NCBI RefSeq assembly: GCF_900100155.1 | Contig: NZ_FMTP01000010.1 | Span: 50,108-114,107, forward strand | Direction: 5' to 3' | DNA from: Ancylobacter rudongensis | GTDB taxonomy: Bacteria > Pseudomonadota > Alphaproteobacteria > Rhizobiales > Xanthobacteraceae | Length of the DNA: 64,000 nucleotides | Shown: positions 35,418 through 44,375 of the stretch, one piece after another | Numbering within the stretch: the stretch's first letter is position 1 | Layout: each line of letters starts with the position of its first letter | The notes under the pieces: model-generated | The model's database searches: none | Seen by the model: only the letters and a program-made list of their open reading frames with translations | What the model was told of the DNA's origin: nothing | Made by a program: the position numbers and the translations under genes

Positions 35418-36377
35418 ATGGCCCCGAAAGGCTACCTCATCATCGATGGCAACAGCCTCGGCCACTACTACAACAACGGCGCCAAGCTCACGATCGGCAA
35501 CGCCCAGGTGCAGGCCATCTTTGGCTTCCTGAAATGCGTCCGCTCGATGTGCGCGACCTACGCCAATCTGCAGCCCGTCGTCGTCTGGGACGGCGCGTCA
35601 TGGCGCAAGATGCTGCTGCGCTCCTACAAGGAGATCCGCGATCGCGCCGTCACGCCCAATGAGCTCAAGCTGGCCGCGGCCAAGGCGGAATACAAGAAGC
35701 AGGTGCCGGCCATCCAGAAGGCGCTCCGCTTGATGGGCGTTCCCCAGGTCAGCGCGCTCAACATGGAAGCCGATGACCTCGGCGCGATCATGGCCGACCG
35801 CTACGCGGCGCAGGGCGCTCTGGTGGTCCTCGTCACCGGCGACAAGGACTGGCTGCAGCTGGTCGGCCCCAAGGTGATCTGGAAGGACCCGATCAACGAC
35901 CGGATGGTCACGGCCAAGAACTTCGAGGACTTCACCGGCGTGAAGACCACGCGCCAGTTCGTGGAGATGAAGGCGCTCGCCGGTGACCAGGGCGACAGCG
36001 TGCCTGGCGTCGGCGGTATCGGCGAGAAGGGTGCGATCGACTTCCTCAACACCTATGGCAGCGTCGCCGATTTCACCAGCCAGTGCCTGCTCGAGAAGAC
36101 CATCGACATCAAGAAGCTGCCCAAGAAATACCGGGCGCTGGTCGAGGACGAGAACAAGGCCATCGCCTTCGCCGGCAACATCAATCTCGTGGATCTGCGC
36201 TCTCCCGCGCGTCCCGCGCCCGTCAATCTGCACATCGACAAGGGAACGCCCGACGCGGCCAAGCTGCGCCTGCTGTGTGAGACGCTGCTGTTCCAGTCGA
36301 TCACCAAGAACTTCGACGAATGGATCTCGGTGTTCCCGCGCCTGCGGGGCACTGAAGCGGCTCCGGCAGCCGCCTGA
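35418..36377 (+). CDS. 5'-3' exonuclease / flap endonuclease (FEN family)
   Basis: 319 residues. N-terminal YLIIDGNSLGHYY with the first metal-binding Asp, then NMEADDLGAIMADRY, VLVTGDKDWLQLV, and the helix-hairpin-helix region GDQGDSVPGVGGIGEKGA are the ordered motifs of Pol I N-domain/T5-type FENs. Probably removes primers and flaps before ligation by the ligase at 19726. Confidence 0.92.
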   Translation: MAPKGYLIIDGNSLGHYYNNGAKLTIGNAQVQAIFGFLKCVRSMCATYANLQPVVVWDGASWRKMLLRSYKEIRDRAVTPNELKLAAAKAEYKKQVPAIQKALRLMGVPQVSALNMEADDLGAIMADRYAAQGALVVLVTGDKDWLQLVGPKVIWKDPINDRMVTAKNFEDFTGVKTTRQFVEMKALAGDQGDSVPGVGGIGEKGAIDFLNTYGSVADFTSQCLLEKTIDIKKLPKKYRALVEDENKAIAFAGNINLVDLRSPARPAPVNLHIDKGTPDAAKLRLLCETLLFQSITKNFDEWISVFPRLRGTEAAPAAA

Positions 36378-36392
36378 GCATCTTCGCCGATA

Positions 36393-36410
36393 TGAGTGAG
36401 CAATCACTCA
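36393..36410 (+). promoter_or_regulatory. Perfect variant dyad operator O11
   Basis: TGAGTGA-GCAA-TCACTCA: a 7-4-7 palindrome in which both arms carry the same G/C substitution relative to TAAGTGA. The compensated change supports recognition as a two-fold symmetric site. It precedes the recA-like gene by 26 bp. Confidence 0.72.
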
Positions 36411-36435
36411 CAACCGACCCAGTAAAGGACAGAGA

Positions 36436-37542
36436 ATGAGCAGTCCCGAAGAACTCGCCAAGGCCCTTGCCGGTATCATCGGTGAGAACGATGAAGAGGC
36501 GACCGTCAAGCAGTTCCTTGATACCGGCTTCCCGCCGCTGAACAACGCCTCTGTCGCCCGTTGGGATGGCGGCTTCCCCGTTGGTCGTCTGATCGAGATT
36601 GCCGGCCCGCCCTCCTCCGGCAAGACCGCTATCGCGACGGCGGCCATGGGAGCGGCCCAGGCTGCCGGCGGTGTCGCAGGCTTTATGGATCACGAGCGTT
36701 CGTTCTCGATGGCGCTCGCGCCCAGGCTCGGCCTCAACATCAAGCCCGGTCACTTCATCTACAAGAAACCCGAAACGTTCGAACAGTCCGTCGGCATTTT
36801 CCACCTCGCCGTGAGGACCATCCGCGACAAGAAGCTGATCAAGCCGGACGCGCCGATCTGCTGGGTTTTCGATAGCCTCGCGGCGATGGTTCCGCAGTCG
36901 GTCCTCTACGATGACAAGGGCAATCTGCGTCCGCCCGAGAAGCGGAACATGAACGACAACACGGCGCTGGCTCGGGCGACCTCGGCGCACTTCCCGGCGA
37001 TCGCCCAGATCGCCGAGCAGTATGGCGTGTGCGTCATCTTCCTGAACCAGATGCGCAAAAAGATCGGCGTCATGTTCGGGGACCCGCGCAAGACCACTGG
37101 CGGCGACTCTCCCGAGTTCTATTTCTCGCAGCGCCTCTGGCTCTCAGCCGCTCAGATCAAGGCCGGCAAGGAGAGCAAGGAGGTCGTGGGTATGGAAGTG
37201 ACCGGGGCCTTCGTGAAGAACAAGGTCGCCCGGCCTTTTGCGAAGGCCAAGTGGCGGTTCATGTTCATGCCCGACGGCACCGGCCGCTTCGACGCCGAGG
37301 CGAGTCTGGTCGAGTTCCTCAATGAGCAGAAGCTGCTGCCGACCGCCAGGCCGGACGGCAAGCCGGTTCGCCAGGGCTATGTGCTCTGGGAGGGCAAGGA
37401 GGTCGCGCGCAGCCAGCTGCCGCGTCTCATCGAGGCGGAAGGCCCGGCCGGCTTCGCCAAGCTCACCAAGCTGCTGCCGGCCGCCTATGAGGCGCCGGTG
37501 ATCTCGGAGACGGAGCTCGACGGCGAGCTGGAGGCAGCGTAA
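36436..37542 (+). CDS. RecA/UvsX-like recombinase
   Basis: 368 residues. Walker A IAGPPSSGKTA (about 55-65), catalytic-Glu region FMDHERSFSM, Walker B CWVFDSLAAMVP, and the loop region FLNQMRKKIGVMFGDPRKTT are in RecA order. Promotes strand exchange and recombination-dependent replication, with the SSB and Mre11/Rad50-like proteins encoded nearby. The stop overlaps the next ATG (TAATG). Confidence 0.93.
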   Translation: MSSPEELAKALAGIIGENDEEATVKQFLDTGFPPLNNASVARWDGGFPVGRLIEIAGPPSSGKTAIATAAMGAAQAAGGVAGFMDHERSFSMALAPRLGLNIKPGHFIYKKPETFEQSVGIFHLAVRTIRDKKLIKPDAPICWVFDSLAAMVPQSVLYDDKGNLRPPEKRNMNDNTALARATSAHFPAIAQIAEQYGVCVIFLNQMRKKIGVMFGDPRKTTGGDSPEFYFSQRLWLSAAQIKAGKESKEVVGMEVTGAFVKNKVARPFAKAKWRFMFMPDGTGRFDAEASLVEFLNEQKLLPTARPDGKPVRQGYVLWEGKEVARSQLPRLIEAEGPAGFAKLTKLLPAAYEAPVISETELDGELEAA

Positions 37543-37889
37543 TGGGCGTGAAGCTCACCGGCGCAGAATACAAGGCGTTCATCGCCTCGGACTGGGGCCA
37601 TCCCGACGCCTATTGGGATGACACCTCGTTCAAGGTCGATGGTCAGAAAACCGACGACATCGATGACCAAGCGCTGAATGATGATGCCATTGTGGAAATC
37701 CTCGCGGGGTATTTCTTCGCCGACCAGAAGATGTCGACGCGGGGCGTAAAAGCGACCACCTTCGTCAAGAAGTGGCTCAAGAAACATACGACCTTCACCG
37801 TCACTGTAATCGTGCCGAAGGAGCGCCGGGACGAGCTGATGTCCCTTCTTGAGGGTATGGCGAGCAAGGGTGTATCGGTAGCGCGGTGA
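37542..37889 (+). CDS. Uncharacterised protein
   Basis: 115 residues, acidic N-terminal half, basic C-terminal half (FVKKWLKKHTTFTVTVIVPKE). No recognised domain. Translationally coupled to the recombinase. Confidence 0.6.
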   Translation: MGVKLTGAEYKAFIASDWGHPDAYWDDTSFKVDGQKTDDIDDQALNDDAIVEILAGYFFADQKMSTRGVKATTFVKKWLKKHTTFTVTVIVPKERRDELMSLLEGMASKGVSVAR

Positions 37890-37894
37890 GGAAA

Positions 37895-37918
37895 GCTCCC
37901 GGCTTCACGGCCGGGAGC
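37895..37918 (+). terminator. Strong GC hairpin between two small genes
   Basis: GCTCCCGGC / GCCGGGAGC, 9 bp, loop TTCACG. No U tract follows. It lies between the stop at 37889 and the likely TTG start at 37940, so it may be an attenuator, processing site or weak terminator. Confidence 0.5.
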
Positions 37919-37939
37919 ACAACGATAAGGAACGGCACT

Positions 37940-38392
37940 TTGAAAGACTTTTCGGCTCAGTTCGACGCGGGCACATACTTCGGCCACAGCACTTTATTCG
38001 CCGGCACGGCGAACACGGAGTCGTTGGTGGTCCACGTTGCCGCGCCCACGGAGAAGGCTGCTCTTGATGCGGTTCATGGCGTTTACGGACATTTGGTGAG
38101 CACCAGAGAACTGTCCAGCAAGCTCACACCGCCTGTTATCGTTCAAGTTCACCCGTCCGGGCCGGATGAGATTTCGGTAGTCGCGGCAAGATTGCATTAT
38201 ATCCTGGGCTCCATCCGAATTCTGGCGATCTTGCGGGAGGAGATTAATGGGGCCACGACTGGCGTGTCTGTGGTGGCGGAAGACGGCGAGCGCCGGCGGG
38301 TGATTATGATGACTTCGTCATCACAATTCGCCGATGCCAACAAATACATCAGCCCCTGGGCCGTATATCAGGAAGTGCTCAAGCACTTCTGA
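37940..38392 (+). CDS. Uncharacterised protein (TTG start)
   Basis: 150 residues from TTG 37940, preceded by AAGGA at 8 bp. The frame stays open back to a GTG at 37886, but that start would put a strong hairpin inside the coding region. Predicted alpha/beta (ESLVVHVAAPTEKAALDAV); no recognised family. Confidence 0.6.
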   Translation: MKDFSAQFDAGTYFGHSTLFAGTANTESLVVHVAAPTEKAALDAVHGVYGHLVSTRELSSKLTPPVIVQVHPSGPDEISVVAARLHYILGSIRILAILREEINGATTGVSVVAEDGERRRVIMMTSSSQFADANKYISPWAVYQEVLKHF

Positions 38393-38402
38393 TCCCACGC
38401 AC

Positions 38403-38426
38403 TCCCCTACCCCGTTCTGCTATAAA
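38403..38426 (+). promoter_or_regulatory. Phage-type promoter without operator
   Basis: TCCCC (38403-38407), 13 bp, TATAAA (38421-38426). The -10 overlaps an in-frame ATG at 38426, which therefore cannot be the start of the next gene. Confidence 0.7.
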
Positions 38427-38455
38427 TGAATTTGACGACGCAGAACGGGGTATTC

Positions 38456-38923
38456 ATGAAAGTCATCTCCATCTGGCAGCCCTTCGCCGAGCTGCTGGTC
38501 CGCAGATACAAGGTCTTTGAGACGCGCTCGTGGGCCCCTCCCCGCTCCTGCATCGGCCTGCGGATGGGCATCGCCTCGACCAAGACGCTCCGGCCCGAGC
38601 AGCGGGCTCATTTCAACGATCCCGAGTTTCAGGCCCATTACAGCAAGCTGGGCCTGCCTGAGCGGCTCGAAGATCTCTCCCACGGCTATCTGCTGGGCAC
38701 CGCCGTGCTCGACTCCTACGAGCTCATCACCGCCGAGTTCCTCGAGGATGTGTCCGACGAGGAGCAGCAATATGGCTGGTTCAACCTCGGCGGCTATGCC
38801 TGGCGGATGGTCGATCCCATCAGGCTCGAGCACCCGGTGCCCATCCGTGGTGCGCAGGGCATCTACGAGTGGAAAGGACAGTTGCCCGGCCATGAACATG
38901 AAGAACGTCCAGCGCCGGTATAA
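38456..38923 (+). CDS. ASCH-domain protein
   Basis: 155 residues from ATG 38456 (GGGG 6 bp upstream). MKVISIWQPFAELLVRRYKVFETRSW-type start with IWQP...K..E.RSW is the ASCH/PUA-like signature; GYLLGTAVLDSYE and GGYAWRMVDPIRLEHPVPI continue the fold. ASCH domains bind RNA or modified nucleotides. Phage roles are mostly unknown. Confidence 0.82.
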   Translation: MKVISIWQPFAELLVRRYKVFETRSWAPPRSCIGLRMGIASTKTLRPEQRAHFNDPEFQAHYSKLGLPERLEDLSHGYLLGTAVLDSYELITAEFLEDVSDEEQQYGWFNLGGYAWRMVDPIRLEHPVPIRGAQGIYEWKGQLPGHEHEERPAPV

Positions 38924-39287
38924 GCGCGGCCGCATCGTGATCGGCATGGTCTACAAGCTCAAGGACGGGCGGGAGGTCTATCTCGCCCGGCGCAGTCAGA
39001 AGCACCTCTTCCGCAATGGCGAAAAGACCTTCTCGGATGCGCTCGCCATGGGCAAGGCGGCCTGGGCGATCGATGATGACACCCTGCTCCGGCTGCGCAG
39101 CGAGGGTGTCGATTGGGTCGGCATCTATGTGACCGACTCCCGCGAGTTCTATCTCACCACCATGGCGCATTATCAGGACACGCGGATCGCCAAGGTGCTG
39201 AACTACGAGGCCCGCGGCGGCTCGCTGCAGCGCTATCTGCCCACCGAGCATTTCGGGTATTTCGCGCGCCCGACGCGCATTCGCTGA
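38892..39287 (+). CDS. Uncharacterised basic protein
   Basis: 131 residues from ATG 38892 (ATG 38898 possible), overlapping the ASCH gene by 32 bp. Rich in Arg/Lys/Tyr, alpha/beta, no recognised domain. The long frame open upstream of this ATG is a shadow of the ASCH gene. Confidence 0.6.
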   Translation: MNMKNVQRRYKRGRIVIGMVYKLKDGREVYLARRSQKHLFRNGEKTFSDALAMGKAAWAIDDDTLLRLRSEGVDWVGIYVTDSREFYLTTMAHYQDTRIAKVLNYEARGGSLQRYLPTEHFGYFARPTRIR

Positions 39288-39298
39288 ACCCGCGCTCA

Positions 39299-39341
39299 AT
39301 CCAAATGCGCACGCGCTATAACGTAAGTGAGTGCATACATA
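39299..39341 (+). promoter_or_regulatory. Phage-type promoter with operator O12
   Basis: ATCCA (39299-39303), 13 bp, TATAAC (39317-39322), one base, then TAAGTGAGTGCATACATA (39324-39341). One of the cleanest examples of the promoter/operator unit. Confidence 0.85.
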
Positions 39342-39351
39342 GAGAGACAAC

Positions 39352-39699
39352 ATGTCTGATGAAGAAGCTCATGCCGCTTTTATGGCTCGCTGGCGAGAAG
39401 ATGAACTAGCCATCAAAGCCTTTATGCGGGCAGGAATGTCCGCGTGCGAGGCGCGTCGTGCTTATCGAGGCGTTCAGGACAAGTTCAACCGATTTTCTGC
39501 CATCACCGAAATCAGCGACGTTGTATTTATAGAATACGACAACTGCAGTTGGGCGTTTCGTTTACTAGGCCCCCGCCCGGCTGACCGCGATGACATACCA
39601 GTTTTCCTTTTGGAAAGCTCGGTTGCTTACTTCACTGGCGAGCGACGCCCGTTGCCTACCGGGAGAGAGTTTCGCTTCACCGATCTAAGGATTGAATGA
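39352..39699 (+). CDS. Uncharacterised protein
   Basis: 115 residues, helical N-terminal half, beta-rich C-terminal half. Codon usage is noticeably less GC-biased than the flanking genes, suggesting recent acquisition. Its stop overlaps the start of the Mre11-like gene. Confidence 0.6.
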   Translation: MSDEEAHAAFMARWREDELAIKAFMRAGMSACEARRAYRGVQDKFNRFSAITEISDVVFIEYDNCSWAFRLLGPRPADRDDIPVFLLESSVAYFTGERRPLPTGREFRFTDLRIE

Positions 39700-40793
39700 T
39701 GATCTACGGCGTCGTCTCCGACATTCACTGCCATGCCTGGTCCCTGTTCTCGCGCATCAACCCCGATGGCGTGAACTCGCGCCTGCGCATCACGCTCAAT
39801 GAGCTGGAACGCGCCGCAACTGTCGTGCTTGCCAATGGCGGCCGCACGCTGGTGATCCCCGGCGACATTCTGCACACGCGCGGCACCATCGATCCCGAGG
39901 TGCTCAACCCGCTGCGCAAGACGATCGAGGGTATCCTCGACGACGGCGTGAGCATCTATGCCATCCCCGGCAATCACGACCTCAAGTCGGAGGATTCCCA
40001 GGAGCTCTCGAGCGCCATCCAGAACCTGGCGCAGATCTCCATCGAGGGCGCGCAGTTCAAGATCTTCAACCGGGTCGATGTCATTGCGGTCGAAGGGCAA
40101 CGCCTGGGCTTCGTGCCGTGGCGCAACCGGCGCGAGGATCTGCTGAAGGATCTCGAGACGCTCGCCAAGCAGTGCCAGAAGCCGGCCGAGACCGACGTGT
40201 TCATTCACGCCGGCATCGAGGGCGTGCTGCCGAACATGCCGGCCTCCGGCCTGACCGACAAGATCCTCGGCGACTTCGGCTTCCGGCATGTCTTCGCCGG
40301 CCACTACCACAATCACAAGGTCATGCAGCACGGCGTGATCTCGGTCGGCGCCACGACGCACCATAACTGGGGCGACGTTGGCAGTCGGGCCGGCTTCCTG
40401 CTGGTCGGTGGCAGCGCCGGCGCCGTGACGTTCCAGGACACCCACGCGCCCAAGTTCGTCGACGTGTCGGGCATGTCCGAGGAGGACATCCAGCTTGGAT
40501 GCGACGGCAACTATGTCCGCTTCCGCGGGCCGCAGATGACCCAGCAGCAGATCACGGAGTTGCGCGAGCAGTTCAAGGACTGGGGTGCGCTGGGCACGTC
40601 GATCGAGGTCCCCCGGGCGATCGCAACGGCGCGCGCCGGGGCCCCACGCACGGCCGGCGTCTCGCTGGCGACCTCCGTCCAGCTCTTTGTCGACGCCAGC
40701 GCCTCGATCCCGGCGCATGTCGACCGGGCCCGGGTGAAGGAGCGCGCGGCTGAGGTGCTCGCGGCCAGCCAGGCTGTCTACGAAGACGCCTGA
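39696..40793 (+). CDS. Mre11/SbcD-like nuclease subunit (T4 gp47-like)
   Basis: 365 residues. All phosphoesterase motifs are present: VVSDIHCH near residue 8, IPGDILHTRG, PGNHDLKSE (about residue 90), HAGIEG, and FAGHYHNHKV (about residue 200). Works with the Rad50-like ATPase at 41356 to process DNA ends for recombination-dependent replication. Two small genes separate the pair. Confidence 0.93.
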   Translation: MMIYGVVSDIHCHAWSLFSRINPDGVNSRLRITLNELERAATVVLANGGRTLVIPGDILHTRGTIDPEVLNPLRKTIEGILDDGVSIYAIPGNHDLKSEDSQELSSAIQNLAQISIEGAQFKIFNRVDVIAVEGQRLGFVPWRNRREDLLKDLETLAKQCQKPAETDVFIHAGIEGVLPNMPASGLTDKILGDFGFRHVFAGHYHNHKVMQHGVISVGATTHHNWGDVGSRAGFLLVGGSAGAVTFQDTHAPKFVDVSGMSEEDIQLGCDGNYVRFRGPQMTQQQITELREQFKDWGALGTSIEVPRAIATARAGAPRTAGVSLATSVQLFVDASASIPAHVDRARVKERAAEVLAASQAVYEDA

Positions 40794-40806
40794 CGATATC
40801 CACGTA

Positions 40807-40827
40807 TGTCTTTGATGATATAAGACA
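40807..40827. promoter_or_regulatory. TGTCTT-N9-AAGACA inverted repeat
   Basis: A 6-bp inverted repeat upstream of the gene at 40848. A TATAAG (40819-40824) inside it could be a -10, but the WYCCM element is at the wrong distance. A minor control site at best. Confidence 0.35.
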
Positions 40828-40847
40828 AATCGAAATCAGAGGCCGCG

Positions 40848-41180
40848 ATGCTCTACACCGTTCGCTACACGACCAAGTCGATCGTCACCAAGTATGACGG
40901 CCGCGGCAACAAGGTCGGCACCTATACCGACGACGTTCCGGTCGTGATCACCGCGCTGCCGCATATCACGGCGATGCAATACAAGGACTGCGACAACTTC
41001 AAGATCGAGCCCTACTTCGCCGATCCTGGTCGCGGTGAGCCGGCGCCGCGGCGCACGCACGCCGAGAGCTCGGGCCGGGAGCGCACCCGCGCGCCTACGA
41101 CCAAGCCGGCCGGCAAGCCCTCGGTCAATGATGCTGCCCGCACCGGCGATCTCGCCGCTGCGATCAATGGAGGCGCGTGA
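40848..41180 (+). CDS. Uncharacterised protein with shared C-terminal motif
   Basis: 110 residues. The N-terminal half is beta-rich (LYTVRYTTKSIVTKY); the C-terminal half is Arg/Pro/Ser-rich and likely disordered, ending NDAARTGDLAAAINGGA. That ending nearly matches the protein at 19153. Lies between the Mre11- and Rad50-like genes. Confidence 0.65.
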   Translation: MLYTVRYTTKSIVTKYDGRGNKVGTYTDDVPVVITALPHITAMQYKDCDNFKIEPYFADPGRGEPAPRRTHAESSGRERTRAPTTKPAGKPSVNDAARTGDLAAAINGGA

Positions 41181-41183
41181 GAC

Positions 41184-41354
41184 ATGATCACCGAGGGGCA
41201 GGTGGTTGAGGCTTATCGCGCCTGGCTTCGACTAAAGATCCGGGAGCAGCGTCAGGGCTTGATCGAGACCCAAAGCCAGGCCGACGAGCGGCAAGATGCT
41301 CAATACCACTGGCAAACCTTTGAGCTGCAATACCTCGCGCAGGAGACGCGCTGA
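41184..41354 (+). CDS. Small helical protein, 56 residues
   Basis: ATG 41184 with GGAGG 9 bp upstream; the stop is 1 bp before the Rad50-like ATG. One long charged helix (AYRAWLRLKIREQRQGLIET). The tight spacing and good ribosome site support a real gene. Function unknown. Confidence 0.65.
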   Translation: MITEGQVVEAYRAWLRLKIREQRQGLIETQSQADERQDAQYHWQTFELQYLAQETR

Positions 41355-41355
41355 C

Positions 41356-43293
41356 ATGAATTTCCCCGAGCTCGAAATCGAGAACTTCCTCGCCATCACC
41401 TCTGCGAAGGTGGAGCTGGCGGATCGCGGCCTGGTGCTCATCCAGGGCGTGAACCACGACGACACCTCGACCCTCTCGAATGGCGCCGGCAAGTCGTCCA
41501 TTCCCGACGCGCTGTGCTGGTGCTGGTTCGGCACGACGGCGCGCGGCGCATCCGGTGACGAGGTGATCAACGACATCGCCGGCAAGGGCACGCGCGTCAT
41601 GTCCAAGCTGGTCGACGGCCACCTCACCTACACCGCGACCCGGCACCGCAAGCACAAGACCGGCAAGAACACCTTCACCCTGTCGGTGTTCGACGGCCTC
41701 AAGGAGACGAACCTCACCAAGGGCACTGAGAAACTCACCCAGGAGGTCGCCAACCAGATCATCGGCGCGTCCCTCGAGGTGTTCGCCGGCTCGATCTATG
41801 CCGGGCAGGAGCAGATGCCCGACCTGCCGGCGATGACCGACAAGCAGCTCAAGCTGCTGATCGAGGAGGCGGCCGGCGTGACCGCGCTCGAGGGCGCCTA
41901 CAAGAAGGCCCGCGAGGATTTCAGCGCCGCCCAGGCCGTGCTCGGCGAGATCGATCTTGCCATCACCACGCTCGCCTCGAGCCTCACCTGGATCGAGGGG
42001 CAGATCGCCAGCACCCAGGCCGAGAGCGCCCGCTGGCTGACGAACCGCGACGCCCAGATCGAGCAGATGAAGACGCAGGCCGGCGCCATCGTCGCGAAGA
42101 TCCGGGCGCTCGACATCGAGATGAAAAGCCTGCCCGACGCCGAGACGCTCAAGACGGCGATCGCTGGCCTCGACGCCCGGATCGGCGCCGTGAGCGCCGA
42201 GAACACCCGGCTGGCCGAACTGGAGCGCGAGGTCATGGCCGCCGCTCTGATGGAGAAGGCCAAGCGCAACCAGCTCAATGTCACCTCCCTGTCGCTGCAA
42301 TCCGCGACCAAGGGGCTGGCCAATATCCGCCACCAGATCGGCTGCCCGTGCAGCAGCTGCGGGCGCCCGCTCACGGAAGCGGAGCTTGGCAGCACCACCC
42401 AGGCCCAGCAGGCGCGGATCGACGAGCTGAACGAGACCATCGCCACGCTCACCCGTGAGATTGGCGAGGCCGAGAACACGCACAAACGCGCGCAGGCGGC
42501 CGTCGACACGTTCAAGCTGTCGATGACCGATATCAGCGCGGCGAGCGCTGAGCGCGCGGCCCTGACGGCCGAAATGAACACCGTGAACGCAAAGCTGCAC
42601 GAGCGCGAGACGCTGCTGGCCTCGGCCACGGTTGCGCGCGACCAGATAGTCGCCAAGGCAAAGGAGGCGTCCCCTCACCTCTCGCAACTGGCCAAGCTCG
42701 AGGCCGAGCGCACGGACGTCGCCGCCAAGATCGCGCTCAAGCAGAAGGTGCGCGCCGAGCAGGAGGCGAAGGTCGCCGTCGAGGCCGAGGTGGTGAAGGT
42801 CTTCGGCCCGGCCGGCGTGCGTGCGCACATCCTCGATGAGGTGACGCCTTTCCTGAATGCCCAGACCGCGCAGTATCTGTCGACCCTGTCGGATGGCAAC
42901 ATTGAGGCGATCTGGTCCACCCTGACCCCGAACGCCAAGGGCGAGCTCAAGGAGAAATTCTCCATCGACGTCGTGAACGCGACCGGCGGCAAGATCTTCA
43001 AGAGCCTGTCCGGCGGCGAGAAGCGCAAGGTCCGCGTCGCCACGGCGCTCGCCCTGCAGGACCTGGTCGCCACGCGCGCGAGCAAGCCCATCGACCTCTT
43101 CATCGGCGACGAGATTGACGATGCCCTGGATCCCGCGGGTATCGAGCGTCTGACGATGATCCTCGAGGACAAGGCTCGCGAGCGCGGCTCGGTCTTCGTG
43201 ATCTCCCACAACGAGCTCAGCGACTATATCCGCCAGACGCTGGTGATCGAGAAGAAGGGCGGGAAGACCATCATCACGGGGAATGCCGCATGA
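41356..43293 (+). CDS. Rad50/SbcC-like ATPase (T4 gp46-like)
   Basis: 645 residues from ATG 41356. Walker A SNGAGKSS (about 41-48), a long coiled coil interrupted by a hook with CPCSSCG (C330, C332, C335), ABC signature LSGGEKRKV (about 551), and Walker B DLFIGDEIDDALD. Partner of the Mre11-like nuclease at 39696. The short coiled coil is typical of phage members. Confidence 0.93.
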   Translation: MNFPELEIENFLAITSAKVELADRGLVLIQGVNHDDTSTLSNGAGKSSIPDALCWCWFGTTARGASGDEVINDIAGKGTRVMSKLVDGHLTYTATRHRKHKTGKNTFTLSVFDGLKETNLTKGTEKLTQEVANQIIGASLEVFAGSIYAGQEQMPDLPAMTDKQLKLLIEEAAGVTALEGAYKKAREDFSAAQAVLGEIDLAITTLASSLTWIEGQIASTQAESARWLTNRDAQIEQMKTQAGAIVAKIRALDIEMKSLPDAETLKTAIAGLDARIGAVSAENTRLAELEREVMAAALMEKAKRNQLNVTSLSLQSATKGLANIRHQIGCPCSSCGRPLTEAELGSTTQAQQARIDELNETIATLTREIGEAENTHKRAQAAVDTFKLSMTDISAASAERAALTAEMNTVNAKLHERETLLASATVARDQIVAKAKEASPHLSQLAKLEAERTDVAAKIALKQKVRAEQEAKVAVEAEVVKVFGPAGVRAHILDEVTPFLNAQTAQYLSTLSDGNIEAIWSTLTPNAKGELKEKFSIDVVNATGGKIFKSLSGGEKRKVRVATALALQDLVATRASKPIDLFIGDEIDDALDPAGIERLTMILEDKARERGSVFVISHNELSDYIRQTLVIEKKGGKTIITGNAA

Positions 43294-43559
43294 GCATGAT
43301 CGCGCCCCTTGTCTGGGAGGTAAGTGGCAGGTGGGAAACCGCCCGCACCTGCTTCGGCACCTATCAGGTCTGGAAGTCGGGCGATGAGTGGCGTTGGGGC
43401 TATTGCTTCGACGAATATCACGATGAAGATGACTTCTCCTGCGACAGCCTCGAGGAAGGCAAGCAGCTCGCTTGGGTTAATTGGTGCGAGCGTTTGGCGA
43501 AGTGCCTGACCCCTGAAGCCTGGGCGCTCTGCGCTCATCAGATTCCAGAGGTCGCATGA
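43290..43559 (+). CDS. Uncharacterised Trp/Cys-rich small protein
   Basis: 89 residues with seven Trp and five Cys; acidic. No recognised domain. Overlaps the Rad50-like gene by 4 bp and the next gene by 4 bp. Confidence 0.6.
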   Translation: MSMIAPLVWEVSGRWETARTCFGTYQVWKSGDEWRWGYCFDEYHDEDDFSCDSLEEGKQLAWVNWCERLAKCLTPEAWALCAHQIPEVA

Positions 43560-43831
43560 GCGGAAATCCGAACTGGCTCGAGGGTCTTTCCCACACGCCT
43601 CATCCCGACACCTGGTCCTACGACAAAGCCGGTGGCAACATCGTCTGTCCGTCGGCAAAAGGCGGCACCCGGCCGCTGATCGACATGCGCGGCTGGGGCT
43701 ACCTCACTGGTCACGGCCATGGGGCGCTGGGCCTCACGCTCAAGGAAGGGCGCAAAGAGCAGGACGTGCTCGCCGAATTCCTGCTGCAGGCGTGCCGCGC
43801 GGCTGCAGCCAAACCGGAGGTGAAGCCGTGA
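43556..43831 (+). CDS. Uncharacterised small protein
   Basis: 91 residues containing MRGWGYLTGHGHGALGL, with a helical C-terminal end. No recognised family. Part of a string of overlapping small genes after the Rad50-like gene. Confidence 0.6.
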   Translation: MSGNPNWLEGLSHTPHPDTWSYDKAGGNIVCPSAKGGTRPLIDMRGWGYLTGHGHGALGLTLKEGRKEQDVLAEFLLQACRAAAAKPEVKP

Positions 43832-44055
43832 CCACGGCCAAATACGAGATCGAGGTGGTGCGCAAGATCCACGACAATGTCGGCGGGGAGCACCTGTTGG
43901 TCTGTGAGGATCGCGACGGGCTCGGCCTGGTGCGTATCGACGGCCAGAAGGAGTTCGGCGGCGAGATACAGATCGACCCTCACATGGCGCTCGAGCTGGC
44001 GAAGGCCATCGAGCTTTGCGCCAAGGAAATTCTGGAGAAGAGCGATGACCACTGA
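43828..44055 (+). CDS. Uncharacterised small protein (GTG start)
   Basis: 75 residues from GTG 43828, which overlaps the previous stop (GTGA) and has GGAGG 7 bp upstream. Beta-rich start (YEIEVVRKIHDNVGGEHLLV), helical end. No recognised domain. Confidence 0.62.
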   Translation: MTTAKYEIEVVRKIHDNVGGEHLLVCEDRDGLGLVRIDGQKEFGGEIQIDPHMALELAKAIELCAKEILEKSDDH

Positions 44056-44293
44056 ACCGCGCCCCATCAGCGAAGCCAAGAAGGACGGCACCGTCATCTT
44101 CGGCCTGGGTAAGGACGATGCCTGGCCGCAGCCGATGCGCTGGCTCACCTATGACGAGGCGACCGCGGAGGAGATCGGCGAGGATGGCTACTGGAGCTAC
44201 GCGGAGGATCTCATCGGTGACGTCGCCGGCGATGCGAACCCGGTCGTGTTCTGGCCGATGTTCGAGTGGACGAAGGAGCAGCTCGGGCGCTGA
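44045..44293 (+). CDS. Uncharacterised small acidic protein
   Basis: 82 residues from ATG 44045, overlapping the previous gene by 11 bp. Acidic and Trp-rich (DAWPQPMRWLTYDEATAEEI). No recognised domain. Last gene before the next promoter. Confidence 0.6.
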   Translation: MTTEPRPISEAKKDGTVIFGLGKDDAWPQPMRWLTYDEATAEEIGEDGYWSYAEDLIGDVAGDANPVVFWPMFEWTKEQLGR

Positions 44294-44305
44294 TAGCCCG
44301 GGCTA

Positions 44306-44348
44306 TTCCCTAGCTGCATCTGCTATAATGTAAGTATGCACTAACTTT
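44306..44348 (+). promoter_or_regulatory. Phage-type promoter with operator O13
   Basis: TTCCC (44306-44310), 13 bp, TATAAT (44324-44329), one base, then TAAGTATGCACTAACTTT (44331-44348). Confidence 0.83.
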
Positions 44349-44375
44349 CGGTCTATCCAAGTGGGATATCTTCGC

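Noticed and set aside
38426..38455. ATG 38426 as the start of the ASCH gene
   Set aside because: It lies in the -10 of the promoter, so it cannot be in the message.
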